From NCBI GenBank assembly GCA_023897205.1, contig JAHWDD010000005.1, positions 1,054,001-1,118,000 of the forward strand: a stretch of 64,000 nucleotides of DNA. Reading direction: 5' to 3'. Positions 58,201 to 64,000 of the stretch are shown here, in pieces. The DNA is from Exophiala sp. HKRS030. Lineage: Eukaryota > Ascomycota > Eurotiomycetes > Chaetothyriales > Herpotrichiellaceae. The first letter of the stretch is position 1; each line of letters opens with the position of its first letter. The translations under genes and the position numbers were made by a program. The notes under the pieces were generated by a model, which saw only the letters and a list, made by a program, of their open reading frames with translations, was not told the origin of the DNA and made no database searches.

Positions 58201-58220
58201 TGAGGTGAGGTGAGGTGAGG
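58201..58220. repeat. (TGAGG)4 tandem repeat
   Basis: Four perfect copies of the 5-bp unit TGAGG, just beyond the 3' end of the regulator at 58230. Confidence 0.8.
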
Positions 58221-58229
58221 AATGGCTGA

Positions 58230-60103
58230 TCACGACCGCTCTTTATACCTCTGCAACTGTTCCGCCACCAAACACATATCCATGGGCCACCAATCATTAT
58301 TACCATTACTACCCTGACCTTGACCGTCCCCGGTCATGCTCTTACGAGGACGATTAATCATCTGCGCCAATTTCTTGATATCCGTGATTCCAAAGTCTCC
58401 GATCCACCAAGTCTCCTGCTCGACCAGCATGACAAAGACAAGCCAATGCGCAAAGATATCCCAGGCGAGCATCTGTATCTCGTGGTCGATATCTCCGCCA
58501 TCCGGCGGCGCAGCTGACAGACGCACCGGCAGTTGCAAAATGGCCATAAAGTCTTCCGGCAAGCGATTTACCCAGGGTAAGATGACGGGCGTCAACGGTA
58601 AGGAAGGGTGGTATATGCGTGGTAGTCTGATGGAGTCATTGAGCCATGAACAACGTGATGACGAATGCGTATCGCAATCGTTGAGGTCGAGGCTGGCGAT
58701 CTCGAGATTCATCGAATCAGGGGGAGGGGGTGGCGGGGTCTGCTGCTTGTCGAGATTCTCCGGGAAGAGGGCGTTGCCAATCGAGATCAAAACATCGACG
58801 GCCAACGAACAAGCAGACATGGATGCGGCTTTTGAGAGCTGTGCGCTCGCCTTGTGAAAAGCCATCGTGGGCAGTTCAGTGCGAAGAGACCTGCGGAAGT
58901 CTCGTTGCAGTGCGTCGACCCTCTCCTGGAGCGCGTCCAGGGCACCTGTCCTGGTCGCTGAGATGACGGACATCAATGAAAAGTTCGGGTCGACAGGTTG
59001 CAGTGCCGGGGTTGGGCTGAAGCGTCTCTTTTCCTTGCTCACCTCGATGGCATTCAAGATGTACGCCGAGATGGCCGGCTCGGGCACCTCGCCTTCGTAT
59101 ACAATCTCGGGACTCGCGGCGTCGTGTTGGTGCGAAGGTGAGTGGCAGCAGGCGGTGCCGATGGTGTTGATTCCGCGAAGCAAGGTGGCCCACTGCAGGT
59201 TCGTGGGGTGGTCCTCGTTCATCCCATAGGTCTCGGTCATGGTGAATCGTGTTTGGTTTTGGGTTTTGAGCAATCGAATGAGTCTTCGTCGAGCTAACGC
59301 GTAGGGAAAGAGCACGGCCGAGAGAACGTGGGCGACCTCGAGATTCCTGGGCGTGCCGAGGGCGACCTGTCGTCGGACGGCCTGCAGGCCCCGGTCGTGG
59401 TAGTGGTCACTCTTCGCGAGTAGCCGCTGCACCTCGTCGGCGCGCTCCAGTGCAGTTCCGTCGACGAGGGCGTCGATACAGAAGGCCGTCGCGGTCACGG
59501 CGAGGAGCGCGCAGAGCATCCCTTCGTTGGTCGCCGCCATGGCCGTGATGGAGAGCCTGTGTGAGTGAGCGATGTGCGGTGCTGTCCCGAGACTAGGGCT
59601 GGACGGGTCGAGATAGTAGTGGAAAAGATGAAGGTCTTCGTGGACGTTGGACACCTCCACGTCCGGACTCAGGCTCGCCGAGAGAGCTTGCGACGCTCCG
59701 CCACCGGCCTGGAAGAGCGGCGTGAGTGGCCACGGGACCGGGGAGGTGGGTGACGGGTCCCGTGTGATTTCAGGGCCGTGGCCAGATTCGTTCAATTCGA
59801 GCGACACCGACGAGGAACCTTCGTGGGACCGGCCGCCCTGTGCTTTTTGGGTTTCTGAGAGGTACTCGCAAGGTTGTTGTCTATATGCACAGTTGTGACA
59901 TTGCGGTTTGGCCTCGTCGCACTGGGAAAATAGCCAGAATGTCAGATCAGATCAGGAGGTTCGGCGTCAACGAATCCCAAGGTTGGGGTTTAGGCAGGCA
60001 ATCATACCTTGATCCTCCGTCTCCTACAATAAGCGCATCCATTTCGAGATTTTGTATGTGCTCTTCTTGGTTTGAACGGTCGTAACAACTGTTTGGAGTC
60101 CAT
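58230..60103 (-). CDS. Zn2Cys6 transcription factor with intron-split zinc cluster
   Basis: Two exons (60103-60008 and 59921-58230), joined by an 86-nt intron, encode 595 residues. The cluster is CAYCRRRRIK from exon 1 and CDEAKPQCHNCAYRQQPC from exon 2, giving C-x2-C-x6-C-x6-C-x2-C-x6-C. The intron falls exactly before the third cysteine. The body matches the fungal C6 regulator group with DLHLFHYYLD and IAHSHRLSITAMAATNEGML near the start of the regulatory domain, DHYHDRGLQAVRRQV in the middle and EQETWWIGDFG near the C-terminus, as in Upc2/ARCA-like proteins. Poly-Pro (PPPPPP) and Gly/Asn-rich stretches lie late in the protein. No obvious pathway partner lies nearby. The ATG at 60103 gives the usual short basic lead. 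Confidence 0.92.
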
Positions 60104-60571
60104 TGTGATGGTGTTGGCTAGAAGTGCCTTTGGAACTTGACCTGATACAAGTCTATGGTCGTATCGTGCTGTTTGTTGTATGCCGTAGTATATGTATGTG
60201 TGTATATGATATTGTGCTCGAGGTAAAGGAAGCAAGTGAAGAAGACTAAGTATATACTTCAAGTGATACCCCCAAGTGAGTAGTTCACTCATGTAATAAT
60301 ATCGGTCCCTTTACGTAGGTTCAAGTAAGGTAAATAAGGTATTTCGGTCTCCTATATTTATTGATATTTTTGTTTTTTGTCATGGTCAGGTCCGCTTCCT
60401 CCTACCTATCTCAGAGTGGTTCCATTTCTGCCTTGTGTGTGTGTCGTCGATCATTCACAATCGTCATCTGTAAATAAGATGCCAATGCACGACAACCAGG
60501 TGGCTTTGCTTAGTTAGCTTGGCTTATTAGCTTTGTGAAACTCCGTTAAAAAAAACCCTCTCATGACCGAT

Positions 60572-60588
60572 ATGTGTGTGTGTGTGTG
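60572..60588. repeat. (TG)n microsatellite
   Basis: A run of about eight TG units. Confidence 0.85.
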
Positions 60589-60790
60589 CGAGGCGTGCGA
60601 GCGGTATTCAGCTCCATGTTCCGGTCGTCGTTAGTCCCGATCGAGGAGTTGCATGGGATGTGCACAAAATCCCCAGGCACCAGTGGTAAGGGTAAAACAA
60701 AAAGGAAAAGGTTCTGGAAAGAGAAGCTCGGAAAAGGGAAACTCGGCGGAAACGACCAAGTTACAGTATCTCGTGGTTTACAGGGATCGC

Positions 60791-60799
60791 TACTCCGTA
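60791..60799 (+). repeat. TACTCCGTA word
   Basis: Exact copy of the recurring non-coding 9-mer. Confidence 0.6.
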
Positions 60800-61012
60800 A
60801 CTCGGTAGTACAAGTACAAGTACCTTGTAAACGACGAATAACGGACCAGCAAACCACGGCTGACCGACTTACTGACTGACTTACTGACACACTTGACATG
60901 ACTGGATACAAAGTTCAACGGGACTCGTTCCAGTCTTTTCCAGAATATTTAATAATTCAAATACTTTTTGTATGGAGTGATTCTTGGCGGTCGGAACGTG
61001 TCAAGCTTACAG

Positions 61013-61021
61013 TACGGAGTA
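61013..61021 (-). repeat. TACTCCGTA word
   Basis: Exact copy on the minus strand, 46 bp from the next copy in opposite orientation. Confidence 0.6.
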
Positions 61022-61058
61022 TATTATTTTATTTTAGTGAAGGTGACTTACTCGGTAG

Positions 61059-61067
61059 TACTCCGTA
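61059..61067 (+). repeat. TACTCCGTA word
   Basis: Exact copy on the plus strand; forms an inverted pair with 61013-61021. Confidence 0.6.
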
Positions 61068-61347
61068 AATACTCCAATGACAGCCTCATTATTGCTTTTG
61101 ACTTATTGCTCTGTTACTACTCTCTGCTGTACTCACCGACGTACTTCCGATTATTGCAAGTCTTTCTCCCTTCCCTTTCCTTTCCTTGAACTTATCACGG
61201 AGCACTGCGTAATGACTTGTTAATAAAATGTACCCCATAAGGCCACCAAATGACAACTCCATCAGGTACTTTAGTAAATAAGGCTGGCCTTAAAAAACTT
61301 TAAAGCCTTGCGACGTCAAATATGCGACGGCGCTTTCCACAATCACT

Positions 61348-61374
61348 TATTACTACTACTACTATTACTACTAC
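61348..61374. repeat. (TAC)n imperfect microsatellite
   Basis: About eight TAC/ACT units with one interruption. Confidence 0.75.
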
Positions 61375-61429
61375 AGTACTAACAAAAAGGTTTCGAGCAC
61401 AGCCCCTTGGTGCAATTTGTATTTATTTT

Positions 61430-61451
61430 CTCTCTCTCTCTCTCTCTCTCT
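61430..61451. repeat. (TC)n microsatellite
   Basis: About eleven uninterrupted TC units. Confidence 0.85.
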
Positions 61452-61588
61452 TAAGGACATATCCGCAACCATTATTTGTTATTTGTTATCATATACTCCG
61501 TGACTCCATAACTTTCCAACCGATACTCGGACCGATGTAGCAATGAAAAACCCAACAGTGCAGATATGATTCATCTTTGCAACTATTG

Positions 61589-61597
61589 TACTCCGTA
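61589..61597 (+). repeat. TACTCCGTA word
   Basis: Exact copy of the recurring 9-mer. Confidence 0.6.
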
Positions 61598-61651
61598 CCT
61601 CGCTTCGCATTCGTATTCGCTCTCGGTAAAGCAACGCCCCCTCACACAGCC

Positions 61652-61674
61652 TTGTCATTGTCATTGTCATTGTC
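61652..61674. repeat. (TCATTG)n tandem repeat
   Basis: Between three and four copies of the 6-bp unit. Confidence 0.75.
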
Positions 61675-63950
61675 CTCAATGAGCGTAACATCATCCCTTT
61701 CCAACCCACCCTCCCCGTACCGAAAACAATATCGTAAGATGTTTGTCAGAAAACAATGATGCAAAAACGTCCAATGTAACCTCTTTTTGTGCTCGAACCT
61801 AAAAAAGTCCGGAGCTGAACAGGTACTTTTGTTCTTGAATGTGAACGGATTCTATCACTCCAACATCAAAGCCGATTTGAAGTCAGGTATTCATAAGCTG
61901 AAGTCCGGTCGTCGGAAATGGGGTACCATCTAATTACTCGTACGCAAAAGAACTTCCACACGCACACACGTCAACATCATTTCCTTCAAACAAGGTATAT
62001 TCCAGCTATACGCCTCCAAAACAAGAATCGATGACGGCGCTCATGACACGGTGGTGTCTCTTGCGCTACTACGACAATCCTTGATCAAGCTACAGGTTCG
62101 GTCAAAAGTAAGACCGTTGAACTCCCAAGGGTGATCATGAACCGACGGGTTGAATTCTCGTGGACGTCGTATCTTGTGTGTTCGCACCCGGCCTACCCTA
62201 CTATCGACGCAGCAGTCCCACGTCTTCGACTTGAGCAGCTGGCACATGACGCTGGAATTTCGTTCATTTCCGTTTGATTTCCTGATGATGAGCCAGAACT
62301 ATCAGAAAAGCGACTGATGTTGAAAAAACACCATGGTGCAGGTGTTTTATCACTCCAACGATTCCACCTCACTCAAACATGATATCCTTTGAAACATAGC
62401 CTGGAGCTGCGTACACTTACCAAAGCCGCACCTGAAGGAGAGAGGTCGCTGAATGTTCCCCGACAACGACCAATCTTTCCTCGGTAACGAAGGGTCAGAA
62501 CTCTCCAGTCCCTAAGTCGATTATACGTCTCGAAAGACCACTCGAACCACCATTGAATCCGTTGATATGAGGTACACTTGATCGTGGTACCCTGGTTGAT
62601 CTTTCTGCAAGTCTTTAACTTTTGGACATGTGGCGAAGCCGTCTAGAAACGCATTCCACTTCAACGCCAAGCATGACAACGAAGTAGTTTACCCGCTCAG
62701 CCACTGTGCCACCAGACATCATTGAATTTGAACGCAGGGCTGTGGGAGTCGGCCCCATATCGTAGAGCTGGCTCCCAACGGCATTCTCGCCTTTCCGAGT
62801 CCAAGAAAGGGATACGTCAGCTGCCGAACATTGCGGATTGTCCTTTAACGAATACTGGCAAGGTCGGATCAAAAGGATGTCGCAGCCTGAGCTTGTCGGA
62901 TTGTCGGCTTGGTTGATGGTGGCGACTTCAGATTAAGCAGAGCGACAATTGCAAGTCTCGATGGCAGCCAAATGACGTTGACATTCCGTGAAATTTTGAC
63001 AGGATGCGTTTGGGAATCACTCGCCCATGGGCCAAATCTATGCAAACTCCACAGGCAATGCCATTGATTGTGTTCTCCCTGGAAAGTCTTTAACCTGTAA
63101 TCGTTTTCCAAGTCATTGTCGGTATCGTGGGCCCAAAGTCACACCCGAACCATCTGTTGAGAGGTACTTGGATTGCACAAGAGATTGGTGTCTTGTGAGT
63201 GGCGAGGTGTATCGAATCAACAAACGCGAAGAAGCATTGGCAATACACAGAGTTATCCTCATCCCGAAGTCATATGCGAACCTATGAACTCGTGACACGA
63301 TACATTCCCTGTGTGGGCAGCAGCTCATCACGGCAATCCCTGGATTGCCGATTTTCACATGCCGTAAGGCTGAGCGTATATGATTCCGTTCCAGTAAAAA
63401 GACTGACTGCATGCATCAGCTCGCGTGTTCATAAAATGCCCGGGAAATAGTGCCACAGCAGCGGTCTAATGCCGATCCTTGTCCAGGGGGATACGCCAGT
63501 GCCTCGAACGCAGTGGCAACCCGTGCTCGGACGACTGGTCGTTCTGGTTTATCAGTGGTAGATATAACAGGCAAGATGCAGATGATACTCGGCTGCGACT
63601 TTGTGTGACTAGGTAATTCGCCATCGGAAGGTGGGTTAGTGGACGGGTGCAGCCAGCAGATCGTAAGCTCTGTTTTCAGGCGTTTCCCTGTTCGATCTCG
63701 GAATCAGATGGCAGGCGTCATTGCGCGCCGTTAAAGGACTACTGCAAGTGCAGGTGAGTCTGCAGTACGCGTTTCGTCTTACCAGAGGCGGTATGCAGAA
63801 GACGCCATATGGTAATTTTGGTCCGGAAACACACGATCAAAGAGTCGCATTAGCCAATGGCTTGAGAAGGAAGTGTCCAATGGTCCTGCAAATTGCGATC
63901 CCTGCCCCTACGTCGTTGGTGCCATCGTGTCTGGTGAGCAGGAAGAGATG

Positions 63951-63959
63951 TACGGAGTA
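63951..63959 (-). repeat. TACTCCGTA word
   Basis: Exact copy on the minus strand near the window end. Confidence 0.6.
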
Positions 63960-64000
63960 TGCACTTTACGTATGTCGAAAGAACCCACCCGAGCAACAAC

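Larger units (their letters stand above)
55730..58229. other. Intergenic region with scattered coding-like scraps
   Basis: About 2.5 kb. Between 56690 and 57040 short frames look codon-like (for example MARPLKDLEIALREVEECL starting near 56856, and a 30-residue acidic frame at 56690-56790) but are interrupted by stops and frame changes. This may be an old pseudogene whose family I cannot name. The GAGGT tandem at 58201-58220 closes the region. Confidence 0.35.
60104..64000. other. Gene-free region at the window end
   Basis: About 3.9 kb with no supported gene, RNA gene or mobile element. It contains microsatellites, five copies of TACTCCGTA/TACGGAGTA and many short meaningless frames. Any gene starting beyond 64000 is out of view. 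Confidence 0.5.

Noticed and set aside
62640..62705. tRNA-like or SINE-like A-box (TGGCTGAGCGG on the minus strand)
   Set aside because: No B-box, acceptor stem or anticodon arm could be paired, so it is not supported as a tRNA or SINE.
1..64000. CRISPR arrays, rRNA genes, prophage or virus-like sequence
   Set aside because: Nothing with regular spaced repeats, rRNA-like conserved cores or viral protein motifs was seen. The window is a spliced eukaryotic genome.

Overview
The window is nuclear DNA from a filamentous ascomycete (Pezizomycotina). The evidence is short GT-AG introns of about 47-180 nt with CTAAC/CTGAC-like branch sites, Zn2Cys6 regulators, HET and NLR-type incompatibility relics, and the families present. 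The TauD, GH43, DHA2 and NCS1 assortment would suit a Eurotiomycete such as a black yeast, but that placement is inference. I rebuilt gene models by joining reading frames at splice sites; nearly all close to an exact number of codons.

Layout. 0-9.5 kb: 3' end of a Zn2Cys6 regulator, an NCS1 nucleobase/allantoin-type permease, a divergent pair of an MFS carrier and a TauD/TfdA dioxygenase, then a broken NLR (NB-ARC/TPR) pseudogene. 9.5-11.2 kb: a dispersed repeat copy (A) and a decayed DNA-transposon-like element with imperfect terminal inverted repeats. 11.4-21 kb: a hemicellulose cluster of MFS sugar transporter, two GH43 paralogues (one with a probable GC-AG intron) and a GH31 alpha-xylosidase-like enzyme, with GGCTAAA/GGCTAAT elements in the promoters. 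21.6-23.8 kb: a HET-domain pseudogene and the second repeat copy (B). A and B are in direct orientation and bracket the hemicellulose cluster.

23.8-35 kb: a small unknown gene, a Zn2Cys6 regulator, a DHA2 drug-type exporter, a LaeA/TAM-like methyltransferase and a divergent cytochrome P450. This resembles a small secondary-metabolism or detoxification cluster without a visible backbone synthase. 35.6-37.4 kb: mitochondrial phosphatidylglycerophosphate synthase (PGS1). 37.4-43.2 kb: a gene-poor stretch, ending in a pyrimidine-rich probable leader of a Ran1/Ksp1-type kinase (43.2-45.1 kb).

46-55.7 kb is more housekeeping-like: an acyl-CoA dehydrogenase, a C2H2 zinc-finger protein whose zinc-finger exon has no start codon, and a large SAC3/GANP mRNA-export protein of 1593 residues with RGG, FG-rich and acidic segments. 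58.2-60.1 kb holds another Zn2Cys6 regulator whose zinc cluster is split by an intron. 60.1-64 kb shows simple repeats but no convincing gene. A 9-bp word, TACTCCGTA/TACGGAGTA, recurs nine times, only in non-coding DNA. I found no rRNA, credible tRNA, CRISPR or viral sequence.
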